A stretch of DNA of 64,000 bases from Leisingera sp. ANG1 (GTDB taxonomy: Bacteria > Pseudomonadota > Alphaproteobacteria > Rhodobacterales > Rhodobacteraceae), in assembly GCF_000203975.2 (NCBI RefSeq), contig NZ_AFCF02000001.1, positions 937,783 to 1,001,782 of the forward strand, given 5' to 3'. This document shows positions 7,678 to 17,325 of this stretch, piece after piece. The position numbers were made by a program, and so were the translations under genes. Every line of letters starts with the position of its first letter. The first letter of the stretch is position 1. A model generated the notes under the pieces. The model was not told where the DNA came from, searched no databases, and was given only the letters and a program-made list of their open reading frames with translations.

Positions 7678-8358
7678 ATGATCCGCTGCCTGCTCCTCGC
7701 CCTGCTGTTTCTCTCTGCCTGCGGCCGCCCGCTGACGGAAACCGAACGCGCCTATCTGGACACCCTGCACGGCACCAGCCTCAACGCAAACAAGGTCCGC
7801 ATCGTCGAGGGCGCACCGCTCGGGGCCGTCACCTTCCGCCGCATGCCGCGCCCGCGTGTCACCTGCCGCGAGCGCATCCTGCCGCCGGTGAAGGAAGAGA
7901 TCGTCACCTCCAAACCCGCCGCCGTGGCGCTGTTCAACCGCATCTTCTTCACCCGCGACTGGTACGTGGATAACTACCTGCCGGAATACCCGGAGCGGCT
8001 GCACCTGGTGGAGGCGATGCTGCTGGCGCATGAGGTCACCCATGTGTGGCAATGGCAAAACCGCCGCCAGACCGGCTATTCCCCCTTGCGCGCCGCAGCG
8101 GAGCACGGCCAGGACCGCGACCCCTATCTGTTCGATCTGGAGGGGGACCCGGACTTCGGCACCTACGGGTTCGAACAGCAGGGCGCCATCGTCGAGGAAT
8201 ACGTCTGCTGCCGCGCCCTCGCCCCGCAGGCCGCCCGCACCAAGCGGCTGCACGACATGCTGGCCGCCGCAATGCCGGTCAGCCCGCTGCCGCAAAGCCG
8301 CGAAAGCGCGGTCTACCTGCCTTGGAAGGACGCCGAACTGAACGGCATCTGCGACTGA
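7678..8358 (+). CDS. Putative lipoprotein with an HEVTH metallohydrolase-like motif
   Basis: This 226-residue protein opens with a lipoprotein signal peptide (MIRCLLLALLFLSACG; lipobox LSAC, lipidated Cys15). Residues near 121-125 read HEVTH followed by VWQWQ, an HExxH zinc-peptidase-type motif, and an E-rich segment (GAIVEEYVCC) lies about 50 residues further on, where a third ligand could sit. It may be a periplasm-facing membrane-anchored zincin-like protein, but the fold is not recognised and catalysis is unproven. It follows the Tag-like gene by 13 bases, suggesting co-transcription. Confidence 0.75.
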   Translation: MIRCLLLALLFLSACGRPLTETERAYLDTLHGTSLNANKVRIVEGAPLGAVTFRRMPRPRVTCRERILPPVKEEIVTSKPAAVALFNRIFFTRDWYVDNYLPEYPERLHLVEAMLLAHEVTHVWQWQNRRQTGYSPLRAAAEHGQDRDPYLFDLEGDPDFGTYGFEQQGAIVEEYVCCRALAPQAARTKRLHDMLAAAMPVSPLPQSRESAVYLPWKDAELNGICD

Positions 8359-8497
8359 CCTGCTGAACCGCGGTGATAGATCGATTTTTCAGGGCGGGAA
8401 ATCGCGCCGGATTCCGATGCTGCGCCGCAACGTAGGGGTTGTCTTCGCAGAGAGTTTCCGGCCACAAATCCGCCAAGCAAACTGCAGGAGCCGCGCC

Positions 8498-8932
8498 ATG
8501 ACCCAATACGCCCTCATCATGCTGGCCGCAGGCCTTGGCATTCCGGTGCTGGCGGCTCTGAACGCGGCACTCGGCAAGCTGATCGGCTCCCCCGCCTCTG
8601 CCGCCGTGGTGCTGTTCCTGATCGCGCTGATTGCCACCAGCCTCTACGCGCTGATCGCCGGCCCGCAGGCGCTGGCGCGCATTCCATCGGCCCCCAAGCA
8701 CCTGCTGCTGGCGGGCGTTCTGGTCGCCTTCTACGTCCTGTCGATCACCTATGTCGCGCCGCATTTCGGGGTCGGCAACGCGGTGTTCTTCGTGCTGATC
8801 GGCCAGCTGATCTCTGCCGCCGCCATCGACCATTTCGGCTTGTTCGGCGCCCAGGTCAGCCCGCTGACCCTGACCCGCGCGGCCGGCATTTCGGTGATGG
8901 CGCTGGGGGTCTGGATCACCCAGATGGCTTAA
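8498..8932 (+). CDS. Small DMT-superfamily transporter, YdcZ/DUF606 type
   Basis: The 144-residue product is almost entirely hydrophobic, with about five membrane helices and the pattern [30 protein letters not shown] typical of YdcZ-like half-size DMT proteins. The ATG at 8498 follows AGGAG at good spacing; upstream in-frame starts have no such site. The substrate is unknown. Its stop overlaps the stop of the convergent yjdM gene within TTAA (8929-8932). Confidence 0.8.
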   Translation: MTQYALIMLAAGLGIPVLAALNAALGKLIGSPASAAVVLFLIALIATSLYALIAGPQALARIPSAPKHLLLAGVLVAFYVLSITYVAPHFGVGNAVFFVLIGQLISAAAIDHFGLFGAQVSPLTLTRAAGISVMALGVWITQMA

Positions 8933-9270
8933 CCGGAAACCTTCTTCACAAACTGCGACTTCAACCCGATCGGCCCGACGCCGGGCACCTTGCAGTCGAT
9001 GTCGTGATCGCCGTCCACCAGCCGGATGCCGCGCACCTTGGTGCCGACCTTGATCACCGAGGACGTGCCCTTCAGCTTCAGGTCCTTGATCACCGTCACC
9101 GTGTCGCCGTCCTGCAAGACGTTGCCGACACTGTCGCGCACCTCCTTGGCGTCGCCCGCGGCCTCCCCCGCGGCCCATTCATGGGCGCATTCGGGGCAGA
9201 TCAGCAGAGCATCCACATGATAGGTGTAGGCAGAGGCGCATTCGGGGCACGGCGGCAGGGTATCAGTCAT
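8929..9270 (-). CDS. yjdM: Zinc-ribbon protein YjdM (PhnA family)
   Basis: The 113-residue protein has an N-terminal zinc ribbon made of two CPEC knuckles (about residues 8-11 and 25-28). The PhnA-type C-terminal domain runs through [25 protein letters not shown] and ends [13 protein letters not shown]. YjdM was once linked to alkylphosphonate use, but the family is not itself a phosphonatase and no phosphonate gene lies nearby; its role is unclear. The start at 9270 gives [11 protein letters not shown], the usual family N-terminus, and the length is normal. Confidence 0.9.
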   Translation of the reverse strand: MTDTLPPCPECASAYTYHVDALLICPECAHEWAAGEAAGDAKEVRDSVGNVLQDGDTVTVIKDLKLKGTSSVIKVGTKVRGIRLVDGDHDIDCKVPGVGPIGLKSQFVKKVSG

Positions 9271-9369
9271 ACACCGCCAATAGCCGGGAACCCCGCGCAA
9301 CACCAGAGACAGATCCGCCGCCCGGCTCCCTTTGTGCTATACTTCTTTGCACCAGCGAAAGGCGGGATC

Positions 9370-10191
9370 ATGACCGGCAAGGTGGAAACACACTACGGCG
9401 GCAGCAGCAATCTGGCAGAGCAGATCGCCAATGACCTGCGCGCCAAGGGGCTGGAGCCCGCGGAGCTCACCCCCGCCGATTTCGAGACGCTGGATGAATT
9501 CCACTTCCGCGGCCGCGCCGCAACGCTGGAGCTGGCCGCGCAGATGCGGCTGACTGCGCAATCCAAGGTGCTCGACATCGGCTCCGGCCTTGGCGGTGTC
9601 TCCCGCACCCTTGCGGAGACCGCGGGTTGCCATGTCACCGGCCTCGACCTGACGCCGGAACTATGCGCCGCGGCGGCAGAGATTTCCGCCTGGCTGGGCC
9701 TCGCGGGCAAAACAGACTTCCAGCAAGGCGATGCCACAGATCTGCCCTTTGCGGACAACAGCTTTGACGCCGCGATCACCGTGCATGTGTCGATGAACAT
9801 TCCCGCCAAACACCGGATGTATGCCGAAGCCCGCCGCGTGCTGCGGCCCGGCGGGGTGTTTGCCGTCTATGACATTCTTCAGGGTGAAGGCGGGGATATG
9901 ATCTTCCCGGCGCCTTGGGCAGCCGAACCATCAATCAGCCATCTGGCCACCCCGCAGGAGATGGAGACCCTGCTGCGCGGCGCCGGTTTCAAGCTGCTGG
10001 GCAGCATTGAATCCACCGCCGAAAGCCTGCGCTGGCTGGAGGAGCGCACCGCCAGCACCGGACCGCCGCCGCCAGTGCCGATCACCACCCGGCTGCTGTT
10101 CGGCGACGGGTTCAGGGAGATGGTGCAGAACCAGCTGCGCGCCCTGCGCGAGCGCCGGATGCTGACCTGGAGTTTTCTCTGCGAGGCTTAA
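9370..10191 (+). CDS. SAM-dependent class I methyltransferase
   Basis: The 273-residue protein shows class I methyltransferase motifs: VLDIGSGLGGVSRTLA (motif I, about residues 58-73), TGLDLTPELC (acidic loop), GDATDLPFADNSFDAAI (motif II/III) and RRVLRPGGVFAVYDI. The N-terminal FETLDEFHFRGRAATLELA segment resembles sarcosine/dimethylglycine-type and ubiquinone/sterol-type methyltransferases. The methyl acceptor cannot be deduced. The ATG at 9370 follows GGCGGGATC. Its stop overlaps that of the convergent bactofilin gene. Confidence 0.85.
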   Translation: MTGKVETHYGGSSNLAEQIANDLRAKGLEPAELTPADFETLDEFHFRGRAATLELAAQMRLTAQSKVLDIGSGLGGVSRTLAETAGCHVTGLDLTPELCAAAAEISAWLGLAGKTDFQQGDATDLPFADNSFDAAITVHVSMNIPAKHRMYAEARRVLRPGGVFAVYDILQGEGGDMIFPAPWAAEPSISHLATPQEMETLLRGAGFKLLGSIESTAESLRWLEERTASTGPPPPVPITTRLLFGDGFREMVQNQLRALRERRMLTWSFLCEA

Positions 10192-10508
10192 TCCGTTTTG
10201 CCGCTGACCTTGATATTGCCCTGCAGCTGGGCGCCGTTCTCAGTCGACATGGTCTGCGCAGAGACATCCGCCTGCACCCGCGAACTGGCCGCCAGCCGCA
10301 GGTCCTCGCATTGGATTTTGCCGCTGTAGGCGCCTTCGACCGTGACCGATTTTGCGCTCAGCGCGCCATCCACGGTGCCGCCTTCCAGCACTGTCACCGC
10401 CTGCGCGGAGACATCGCCGACAACCCGGCCCCTGACCTCGACGCTGCCTTTGCTGGAGGTGACATTGCCTTCAACCGTCACGTCTTTCTCGATTACCGAA
10501 TTCACCAC
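10188..10508 (-). CDS. Bactofilin-family polymer-forming protein
   Basis: The 106-residue protein is a short beta-helical repeat protein. It contains GNVTSSKGSVEVRGRVVGDVSAQAVTVLEGGTVDGALSAKSVTVEGA followed by further hydrophobic/G-x-V repeats, the pattern of the bactofilin domain (DUF583). Bactofilins form nucleotide-free filaments that scaffold envelope enzymes. The protein lacks long proline-rich tails, as is usual for the short forms. No peptidase or cell-wall gene lies beside it to suggest a client. Confidence 0.85.
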   Translation of the reverse strand: MVNSVIEKDVTVEGNVTSSKGSVEVRGRVVGDVSAQAVTVLEGGTVDGALSAKSVTVEGAYSGKIQCEDLRLAASSRVQADVSAQTMSTENGAQLQGNIKVSGKTD

Positions 10509-10635
10509 GTCTCAGCCCTTTCTGCGCATCCCCGGACAGCCTAGCCCGCCCGGTCAAATTTGAACAGTTGTTAGCAAACAGCCGCCCCGGGGCCAAAGCC
10601 GCAGCTGTCGGGGTGGCAAGGTTCCGCCTGCCCGC

Positions 10636-11280
10636 CTATTCCACCTGCGGGAACGGTGCCGGCAAAGGTGCGGCGCCGTACTGGAACAGCGACCCCCAGA
10701 ATCCGCCCGGACTGGGCTGCCAGGGTGCGGTGTTCATGTCCAGCGCCACGCAAGCTGAGGATCTTGTGGCCGGGTTCTCCTTGGCCCGCTCGCAGCGCTC
10801 CGGCGTGGTGTGGCAGGCCGCCAGATAGGCCTGCGGCCCGGTCTTGCCGCTGTCCTCCTGGTAGCAATAACGGATGGCCTCCTCCTGCAGCTGGGCGCGG
10901 GCCTGTTCGACCAGCTGCTGATTGCCCGCCACCGTCTTGCTGGCTGCCTCCAGCGCCGAGGCTGCGTCCTGCTGCACCAGTTCTGCGGCGCGCTGCAACT
11001 CGCCCGTGCCGCCCTCCGCCCCCTGCAGCGCCTGGGTCAGCCGGGCATTCACCTTCTGCGCCTCCGCCAGCGCGGTCTGCAGTTCCGCCACGGTGGCGTC
11101 GTATTCGACCAGCTTCGACTTCCACTTGAAGCCGGCAAAGCTGCCCTCCTCAAACCCGGCGCTGACCAGAATGCCGTTCAGCTTCTGCGGAAACAGCAGA
11201 AAGACCGCAAACAGCGCAATCACCGTAGCATCGCGCAACAGCACCACGAGGTCTTTCAGGAGTGAGACCGTCTTCTGCAT
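10636..11280 (-). CDS. Coiled-coil membrane protein, function unknown
   Basis: The 214-residue product has one N-terminal hydrophobic helix (about residues 17-30, ATVIALFAVFLLF). An alanine/glutamine-rich coiled coil follows at about residues 60-140 (VAELQTALAEAQKVNARLTQALQ and onwards). The C-terminal part has four cysteines (YCYQ, AACHTT, ERCERA, SACVALD) that may pair in the periplasm. No known domain is recognised. It lies downstream of lolD across a hairpin-bearing gap and is probably its own unit. Confidence 0.7.
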   Translation of the reverse strand: MQKTVSLLKDLVVLLRDATVIALFAVFLLFPQKLNGILVSAGFEEGSFAGFKWKSKLVEYDATVAELQTALAEAQKVNARLTQALQGAEGGTGELQRAAELVQQDAASALEAASKTVAGNQQLVEQARAQLQEEAIRYCYQEDSGKTGPQAYLAACHTTPERCERAKENPATRSSACVALDMNTAPWQPSPGGFWGSLFQYGAAPLPAPFPQVE

Positions 11281-11394
11281 CTGAACCCGCCGTCACTGGA
11301 ACCGTACCAGGGATAGACTGGCCTGGCGCAGGGGTTCAGGTCAAACGGCGGGCGAGCGCAAAGCCCGGAATCAAGGCGCGCAGCGCCGCCGGGC

Positions 11395-11424
11395 AGAGCC
11401 CGTCCGCCCCCTCGGGCGGGCTCT
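11395..11424 (-). terminator. Hairpin between lolD and the coiled-coil protein gene
   Basis: Bases 11395-11406 (AGAGCCCGTCCG) pair with 11413-11424 (CGGGCGGGCTCT) through 12 base pairs including one G-U, with a six-base loop. It lies about 115 bases past the lolD stop in the direction of lolCD transcription. The only T-run follows the plus-strand copy, so factor-independent termination of lolD here is plausible but not certain. Confidence 0.5.
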
Positions 11425-11539
11425 TTGGCCACGGTGCGAACCTGTCAGCACTTCTACGGAACAGGCGGGATAAACTGCCATACAAACCAGTCAGCGCCGC
11501 CCACCCGCGGACGGGCCCTGCCCGGCCTCAAACGGTGGG

Positions 11540-12223
11540 CTAAACCGGCACCAGCAGCCCGTTCTCCAGCTTCACCTGCCGGTCCATCCGCGCCGCCAGC
11601 TCCAGGTTGTGGGTGGCAATCAGCGCCGACAGGCCGGTGCCGCGCACCAGCTCCATCAGCGCCGCAAACACCTGGTCAGAGGTGCCGGGATCGAGGTTGC
11701 CGGTCGGCTCATCCGCCAGCAGCACCCGCGGCGCGTTGGCCAGCGCCCGGCAGAAGGCAACCCGCTGCTGCTCGCCGCCCGACAGCGCCGCCGGGCGGTG
11801 ATCGGCGCGGCCTGCAAGGCCCACGGTGCCCAACAGCTGCGCCGCCCGCGCCACCGCGGATTTCTGCGAGGCGCCATTGGCTAGCTGCGGCAGCACGATG
11901 TTTTCCAGCGCCGAAAACTCCGGCAGCAGGTGGTGGAACTGATAGACAAACCCCACTTCCTGACGGCGCACACGGGTGCGGCGGCGGTCGCCCTTTCGGG
12001 TCACATCCTCACCGGCCACCCGCACCTCGCCTGCATCCGGCGTGTCCAACAGCCCCGCTATGTGCAACAGCGTCGACTTGCCCGCGCCCGAGGGTGCCAC
12101 CAGCGCCACAACTTCGCCTGCCTGCAGGGTCAGGTCGGCGCCGCGCAGAACATCCACCTGCCCGGGCGTACCTTTCAGATAGGACTTGGTGATCCCCTTC
12201 AGCTCCAGCGTGATCTCACTCAT
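11540..12223 (-). CDS. lolD: Lipoprotein-releasing system ATP-binding protein LolD
   Basis: This is the ABC ATPase that powers extraction of lipoproteins from the inner membrane. The 227-residue protein has Walker [13 protein letters not shown] (about residues 43-54), the signature [15 protein letters not shown] (about 144-158), Walker [13 protein letters not shown] and the switch histidine in IATHN. Length is standard for LolD. Its ATG overlaps the stop of the permease gene by eight bases (ATGAGTGA), so the two are translationally coupled. Confidence 0.95.
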   Translation of the reverse strand: MSEITLELKGITKSYLKGTPGQVDVLRGADLTLQAGEVVALVAPSGAGKSTLLHIAGLLDTPDAGEVRVAGEDVTRKGDRRRTRVRRQEVGFVYQFHHLLPEFSALENIVLPQLANGASQKSAVARAAQLLGTVGLAGRADHRPAALSGGEQQRVAFCRALANAPRVLLADEPTGNLDPGTSDQVFAALMELVRGTGLSALIATHNLELAARMDRQVKLENGLLVPV

Positions 12224-13502
12224 AGCGCAGCGCCTCCACCGGGTTGAGGCGCGCCGCGCGGCGGGCCGGGAAAATGGTCACGAAGAACGACAGCCCCAGT
12301 GACAGCGCCGTGGCCGAGAGCACATCCGCCAGCCGCAGCTCAGCTGGCAGCGCATAGATGCCGCGGATCGACGGGTCCCAGACGCCGCCGCCCATGACGT
12401 AGTTCACGAAGGAGAAGATCGGATCGATATAAAGCGCAAACAGGCAGCCCAGCACCACACCGCAGATGGTGCCGAGGACGCCGGTGAAGGCACCGCAGAT
12501 GAAGAACACCCGCATCACCGAGCCTTCGCTCAGGCCGATGGTGCGCAGGATGCCAATGTCGCGGCCCTTGTTCTTGACCAGCATAATCAGGCCCGAGACG
12601 ATGTTCATCGCCGCGATCAGCACCAGGATCGACAGGATGATGAACATCACGTTGTCCTCGACCTCCAGCGCGCGCAGGAAGCCGCCAGAGGCATCGCGCC
12701 AGGTCCAGACCCCCGCAACGCCGCCCGCCGCGGTCAGGATCGGCAGGGCGATTTGATCCACGTTTTCCGGGTCTTCCACCATGACCTCAATCTCATCCGC
12801 GACGCCCTCGCGGTTGAAAAACCCCTGCGCCTCACCAAAGGGCAGATAGACCCGGGTGCGGTCGATGTCCCAGCGCCCGGCGGTAAAGACATAGACCACC
12901 TCATAGGCGTTGACCCGCGGGCTGGTGCCAAAGGCGGTCTTGACGCCATTGGGGGAGATCAGCTTGATCTTGTCCCCCACAGTGACCCCCAGCTCCCGCG
13001 CCACGCCGGAGCCGATGGCGATCCCCTCCTCAAACCGCGCAAGGTCGCCAATGGCCTCCTCGCTTTGGGCGACGCCGGGGATGCCCTGAATGTCAGCGGC
13101 AGAAATCCCGAATACCTCGACGCCTGCATTGCGGTCGCGCAGGTTCGCCATCACCTGCCCCTTGACCAGCGGCGCAGCCCGGGTGACGCCCGGTACCGCG
13201 GCGACGGTCTCTGCCAGTGCCTCATAATCCTTGAGGGAACGGTCCAGCACCCCGGCCTCATTCACCTCGCCATAGGAATAAACGGTGACATGCGCGTTCG
13301 CGCCCAGGATGGTGCCGACAAACTCTGAGCGGAAGCCGGAACGCACCGCCAGCGTGGCAATCAGCGCAAACACCGCAAGCGTAATGCCGATGAGGCTGAT
13401 CCAGGTCATCACGCTGACCCCGCCCTCGGCCTTGCGGGCGCGCAAGTAGCGCCAGGCGATAATCCATTCGAAACGCGAAAACGGCGGTGGTGTCGTGGCC
13501 AT
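12216..13502 (-). CDS. lolC: Lipoprotein-releasing ABC permease (LolC/LolE type)
   Basis: The 428-residue permease has the LolC/E layout. The N-terminal part reads [34 protein letters not shown], including the first helix. A large periplasmic domain follows (about residues 45-270). The C-terminal part has three helices with [24 protein letters not shown] and ends in [17 protein letters not shown]. Alphaproteobacteria usually carry one such permease, which probably forms a homodimer with LolD. proS lies about 2.3 kb upstream on the same strand, close to the proS-lolCD order of the group but interrupted here by four genes. Confidence 0.93.
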   Translation of the reverse strand: MATTPPPFSRFEWIIAWRYLRARKAEGGVSVMTWISLIGITLAVFALIATLAVRSGFRSEFVGTILGANAHVTVYSYGEVNEAGVLDRSLKDYEALAETVAAVPGVTRAAPLVKGQVMANLRDRNAGVEVFGISAADIQGIPGVAQSEEAIGDLARFEEGIAIGSGVARELGVTVGDKIKLISPNGVKTAFGTSPRVNAYEVVYVFTAGRWDIDRTRVYLPFGEAQGFFNREGVADEIEVMVEDPENVDQIALPILTAAGGVAGVWTWRDASGGFLRALEVEDNVMFIILSILVLIAAMNIVSGLIMLVKNKGRDIGILRTIGLSEGSVMRVFFICGAFTGVLGTICGVVLGCLFALYIDPIFSFVNYVMGGGVWDPSIRGIYALPAELRLADVLSATALSLGLSFFVTIFPARRAARLNPVEALRYE

Positions 13503-13667
13503 AAGGGGTCCTGCCCGGAAATTTTGCCTGCAAACTGTGCTGCCTTACGCCCGGGGTCAAGGTGCGGTTGCAGAACTGGCCGATAATCCGCCGGCCGCTG
13601 CAGGCTTCTGGCGTGCGCTGGTCTGTGCAATCGTTGGAAGCGCACAGCAGGAACACGGGAGGCCACA

Positions 13668-13886
13668 ATGCCATTGATTGACATTCACGTTCTGGAAGGG
13701 GTGTTTACCGAAGAGGAAAAGCACCAGCTGATCCGGGAAACAGCAAAGGCCTTTGGCACCGTTGCCGGTCAGGTCATGCAGGACAATACTTCGGTCCGCA
13801 TACACGAGGTGAGAAGCGGCCATTGGGGCGGCGCGGACACCGTCTGGACCACCGAAAAGGCGCTTGCCCTCAAGCATGGCGGCTGA
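13668..13886 (+). CDS. 4-oxalocrotonate tautomerase family protein
   Basis: The 72-residue protein begins MPLIDIHVLEG. After removal of Met it exposes the N-terminal proline that is the catalytic base of this superfamily. GGGAGG precedes the ATG at 13668. The C-terminal VRIHEVRSGHWGGADTVWTT matches the tautomerase fold. The natural substrate is not evident. It lies between the lol permease start and an HPP-family gene and has no pathway partners nearby. Confidence 0.85.
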   Translation: MPLIDIHVLEGVFTEEEKHQLIRETAKAFGTVAGQVMQDNTSVRIHEVRSGHWGGADTVWTTEKALALKHGG

Positions 13887-13989
13887 CCCACGCCGCCTGG
13901 CGTCACTGCATCGTGACCTGCCGCATATGCCCATTGCCTTGCATTTGCCCGGTGCTAGGGCTTTATCAGGCGGGTTCCGGTTTTAATGG

Positions 13990-14487
13990 GTGAGAACGAT
14001 GGACAGATACTTCAAACGCGCGCTGCCGCATCCTTCGCTGCGCACGGTGATCATGGCCGGGCTCGGCGCGTTTCTGGCCATTGCGGCGCTGTCGCTGCTG
14101 ACCACCCACGCCAATCTGCTGTTGCTGATCGCGCCTTTTGGCGCCAGCTGCGTGCTGTTGTTCTCGGTCCCTGCCAGCCCGCTGTCGCAGCCCGCGCATG
14201 TGGTCGGCGGCCATGTGCTGGCCACCGCGGTTGCGCTGGCGCTGAACGCGCTGCTGCCCGACACCTGGTGGGCGCTGGCGCTGGCCGTTGGCCTTTCTAT
14301 TGCCCTGATGGCAGCACTGCGCCTGACCCATCCGCCCGCAGGCGCCGACCCGCTGGTGGTCTTTGCCACCGATCCCGGTGTTTCCTTCCTGCTGTTCCCG
14401 GTGCTGACCGGGGCCGTGGCGCTGGTGGCGATTGCCGCCCTGTTCCACCGGTTCTCAGGCCACGAATACCCGCTGAAACACGGCTGA
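13990..14487 (+). CDS. HPP family membrane protein
   Basis: The 165-residue protein has about four membrane helices and the HPP-family features LLLIAPFGASCVLLFSVPASPLSQPAHVVGGH and the name-giving motif RLTHPPAGADPL (about residues 117-128). HPP proteins are integral membrane proteins, some linked to nitrite transport in plastids; the substrate here is unknown. The GTG at 13990 and the ATG at 13999 are both possible starts, and neither has a strong ribosome site. Confidence 0.85.
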   Translation: MRTMDRYFKRALPHPSLRTVIMAGLGAFLAIAALSLLTTHANLLLLIAPFGASCVLLFSVPASPLSQPAHVVGGHVLATAVALALNALLPDTWWALALAVGLSIALMAALRLTHPPAGADPLVVFATDPGVSFLLFPVLTGAVALVAIAALFHRFSGHEYPLKHG

Positions 14488-14499
14488 TCGGAACTTGCG

Positions 14500-15123
14500 T
14501 CAGAGCGCCAGCATCGCCGCCACCGGCAGCCGCAGCGCCTGGCCAAGGGCACGCGAGTCCGCCGCCTCCAGATGGTAGCCATCCGCGGCTGAGGCCCGCG
14601 CCACCTGGCCGGAATCGAAAAAGCCGCAGCCAAGCCGGTCTGCCAGCGCCTCGATCACGTCTGCCAGCATCTCTGACTGTTCGACCATCGCCGGGGTCAC
14701 GTCCGAGGTTTCGCACAGCGTCACCGGAGGCGGCGAGACCAGCAGCACCTGCGGCGCCACCGGTTCCGGCATCCGCCAGGGGTGGTGGCGGATGATCTCC
14801 ACCAGCCGCTCCAGCCCGTCGCGGATCAGATGGTTGGGGCGGGTCTCGTAGATCTCGTTGGTGCCCAGCATGATTACCACCAGATCCAGCGGCGCGTGGC
14901 TGTGCAGCAGCATCGGCAGCACCGCATCGCCGCGCATCTCCGCACAGGCCGAGTTGCGCGCGTGAACCGTGGTGCGCCCGCGCAAGCCTTCGGCAAAGAC
15001 GGCGGCTTTCGTCAGCCCTTCGCCCAGCGCCACCGGCCAGCGGTCGTCATAGGGGTGCCGCCCGCCGGTGTGCGGGTCGCTGCCCCAGGTCAGGCTGTCG
15101 CCAAAAGCCAGGATCTGTTTCAT
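14500..15123 (-). CDS. SGNH/GDSL hydrolase (esterase/arylesterase-like)
   Basis: The 207-residue protein starts at ATG 15123, with GGAGGA seven bases before it. It has block I GDSLTWG (residues 8-14, nucleophile Ser10), the MLGTNEIYETR block III region (about residues 76-86, Asn oxyanion residue) and DGYHLEAAD near the C-terminus with the catalytic Asp/His pair. These enzymes hydrolyse esters or thioesters. No signal peptide is visible, so it is probably cytosolic. The specific substrate is unknown. Confidence 0.9.
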   Translation of the reverse strand: MKQILAFGDSLTWGSDPHTGGRHPYDDRWPVALGEGLTKAAVFAEGLRGRTTVHARNSACAEMRGDAVLPMLLHSHAPLDLVVIMLGTNEIYETRPNHLIRDGLERLVEIIRHHPWRMPEPVAPQVLLVSPPPVTLCETSDVTPAMVEQSEMLADVIEALADRLGCGFFDSGQVARASAADGYHLEAADSRALGQALRLPVAAMLAL

Positions 15124-15204
15124 GCCGTATCCTCCCGTTTCCGGCACCCTGCGGCGGACGGCGGGTTCGGGCAAGGGAAATGACAGCCCCCCCGCGCGCC
15201 GGGG

Positions 15205-15720
15205 CTAGTTGCCGCGCACCGCCTCTGCCATTGCAGCATAGGAGCCTTCCAGCTCCGCTGCCGCGGGCCTCGGGTCCGGCACCTGGTCCGGTGCCGCCAG
15301 CCCGGCTGCCCTGACAATGGTGTTGATGAAACTGAACATGCCGCAGACCTCCACCACCTCATAAAGCGCCGCCTCGCTCCAGCCCGCGCTGGTGGCCGCG
15401 GCAAAGGCCTGCGTGATGTCCTCCGCCTCTCCCGTGTGCAACGCACCGGCATAGTCCAGCAAGGGCCGGATGCGGTCCTGTGTTGTTGCCACGGGGCCGC
15501 AGAACACCTCAGAAAACAAGCTGTGGAAATGGACGCAATAGGCCACACCGTTCAGGCCGGAGACATGCGCGGCTATTGCCTCGCGCTCGCCCCGTGTCAG
15601 AACACCGCTGGCGCACATGATGCGGTCCAGCAAGCACAGCAGCTGTTCGGAGTTCTGCGGAAAGGAGGACAGCACATGGGTCAGCCCGCTGTCTGCTTCG
15701 ATACCGCTGAAATTGGCCAT
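15205..15720 (-). CDS. AhpD-like/carboxymuconolactone decarboxylase family protein lacking the first Cys
   Basis: The 171-residue protein (ATG 15720, giving MANFSGIEADSGL) has the family helices and the active-site segment LNGVAYCVHFHSL. In peroxidatic AhpD proteins this position usually reads NxCxYCxxxH. Here the first cysteine is a valine, leaving one Cys and the downstream His. It may therefore not be a thiol-disulfide enzyme of the AhpD kind. The gene is read away from proS, from which a strong terminator separates it. Confidence 0.8.
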   Translation of the reverse strand: MANFSGIEADSGLTHVLSSFPQNSEQLLCLLDRIMCASGVLTRGEREAIAAHVSGLNGVAYCVHFHSLFSEVFCGPVATTQDRIRPLLDYAGALHTGEAEDITQAFAAATSAGWSEAALYEVVEVCGMFSFINTIVRAAGLAAPDQVPDPRPAAAELEGSYAAMAEAVRGN

Positions 15721-15798
15721 GCCTGCTCTGCCCCCGCTGCTGTTCAGGGCGAGGCTAGCAGCCGGGCCGCCCTCTGTCAGCGCCCTGCACGGCAAAGG

Positions 15799-15826
15799 AA
15801 AACCCCGCCAGCTTTCGCCAGCGGGG
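15799..15826 (-). terminator. Intrinsic terminator of proS
   Basis: On the minus strand, CCCCGCTGGC pairs with GCTGGCGGGG through ten pairs (two G-U) closed by a GAAA tetraloop, and TTTT follows directly. It lies about 28 bases past the proS stop, in the correct orientation. Confidence 0.85.
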
Positions 15827-15853
15827 CTGTTCGCTTCAAACTTGCGGCCTGGC

Positions 15854-17209
15854 TCAGAAGCCGCGCCCTGTGGGGTGCGCCTTGTAGACCTCGACCACTT
15901 TCTTGACCGCCTCTTCCGGGGACAACTCCTCGCTCTCGCCGGTGCGGCGGGAGGTCAGCTCCACCACGCCATTCTTCAGCCCGCGCGGGCCGACGGTGAT
16001 GCGCCAGGGCAGACCGATCAGGTCCATGGTGGCGAACTTGCCGCCCGCACGCTCGTTGCGGTCATCATAAAGCGGGTCCAGGCCAGCCGCGGTCAGCGCC
16101 GCATAGAGCTGGTTGCAGGCGGCATCCGCCTCGTCGTCGCCCTGCTTGAGGTTGACGATGCCGCAGTGGAACGGGGTCACGCCCTCGGGCCAGATGATGC
16201 CCTTGTCGTCGTGGCTGGCCTCGATGATCGCACCCAGCAGGCGCGAGACGCCGATACCGTGGGAGCCCATGTGGACCGGCACGTTCTTGCCGTCGGGGCC
16301 CTGCACGGTGGCGCCCATCGCGTCGGAATACTTGGTGCCGAAATAGAAGATCTGGCCGACCTCGATGCCGCGGGCCACCTGGCGGCGCTCCTCGGGGATC
16401 TGGTTGAACAGGGCTTCGTCGTGGGTCTCGTCGGTGCGGGCGTATTTGGAGGTGAACTCCTCCAGCACGCTCTGGCACTGCTCGACGCTGTCATAGTCGA
16501 TCTCGCGGTCGCCGAAGGTCAGATCGGTGACGGCGCTGTCATAGAACACCTCGGACTCGCCGGTGTCTGCCAGCACCAGGAATTCATGGGTGTCATCGCC
16601 GCCGATCGGGCCAGAGTCGGCGCGCATCGGGATCGCCTGCAGCCCCATCCGCTCATAGGTGCGCAGGTAGCTTACCAGGTGGCGGTTGTAGGCGTGCAGC
16701 GCGTCCTCTTTGGTGAGGTCGAAGTTGTAGCCGTCCTTCATATAGAATTCGCGGCCGCGCATCACGCCGAAACGCGGGCGGATCTCGTCGCGGAACTTCC
16801 ACTGGATCTGGTACATGGTCAGCGGCAGGTCCTTGTAGCTGCTGACATGGGCGCGGAAGATGTCGGTGATCAGCTCTTCGGCGGTGGGGGTGAACAGCAT
16901 GTCGCGGTCATGCCGGTCCTTCACCCGCAGCATTTCCTGGCCGTAAGCCTCATAGCGGCCCGACTCGCGCCACAGGTCGGCGGACTGCATGGTCGGCATC
17001 TGCATCGGGATATGGCCCGCGCGGATCTGCTCGTCATGCACGATGCTTTCGATCTTCTTCAGCACCTTGAAGCCCAAGGGCAGCCAGGAATAGATCCCGG
17101 CGGCGGATTGCTTGATCATCCCGGCGCGCAGCATCAGCCGGTGGCTGACGATCTGGGCTTCCGAGGGGTTCTCTTTCAGAACCGGCAGAAAATAGCGGGA
17201 CAGGCGCAT
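15854..17209 (-). CDS. proS: Prolyl-tRNA synthetase
   Basis: This class II aminoacyl-tRNA synthetase charges tRNA-Pro. The 451-residue protein has motif 1 ([22 protein letters not shown]), motif 2 ([27 protein letters not shown], about residues 137-163) and motif 3 ([16 protein letters not shown]), then an anticodon-binding domain. The long editing insertion of E. coli-type ProS is absent, as in the short alphaproteobacterial form. The start at 17209 gives [19 protein letters not shown], the typical N-terminus; upstream in-frame codons look non-coding. Confidence 0.96.
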   Translation of the reverse strand: MRLSRYFLPVLKENPSEAQIVSHRLMLRAGMIKQSAAGIYSWLPLGFKVLKKIESIVHDEQIRAGHIPMQMPTMQSADLWRESGRYEAYGQEMLRVKDRHDRDMLFTPTAEELITDIFRAHVSSYKDLPLTMYQIQWKFRDEIRPRFGVMRGREFYMKDGYNFDLTKEDALHAYNRHLVSYLRTYERMGLQAIPMRADSGPIGGDDTHEFLVLADTGESEVFYDSAVTDLTFGDREIDYDSVEQCQSVLEEFTSKYARTDETHDEALFNQIPEERRQVARGIEVGQIFYFGTKYSDAMGATVQGPDGKNVPVHMGSHGIGVSRLLGAIIEASHDDKGIIWPEGVTPFHCGIVNLKQGDDEADAACNQLYAALTAAGLDPLYDDRNERAGGKFATMDLIGLPWRITVGPRGLKNGVVELTSRRTGESEELSPEEAVKKVVEVYKAHPTGRGF

Positions 17210-17325
17210 CTTGGCTCCATCGGTGATGTGGGTTCGAGTTCCCGCCCGGTTTAGTGGGTGATGGGGGTGCGGGCAAGGGTGGAGAGAATGCCCGCAATAA
17301 AGAACTTGCGGCATTCCGGCAGGGC

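Noticed and set aside
15617-17254. A 545-codon open frame opposite proS
   Set aside because: It mirrors proS codons on the other strand, is rich in low-complexity Ala/Gly/His/Leu, and shows no domain. proS on the minus strand is unambiguous.
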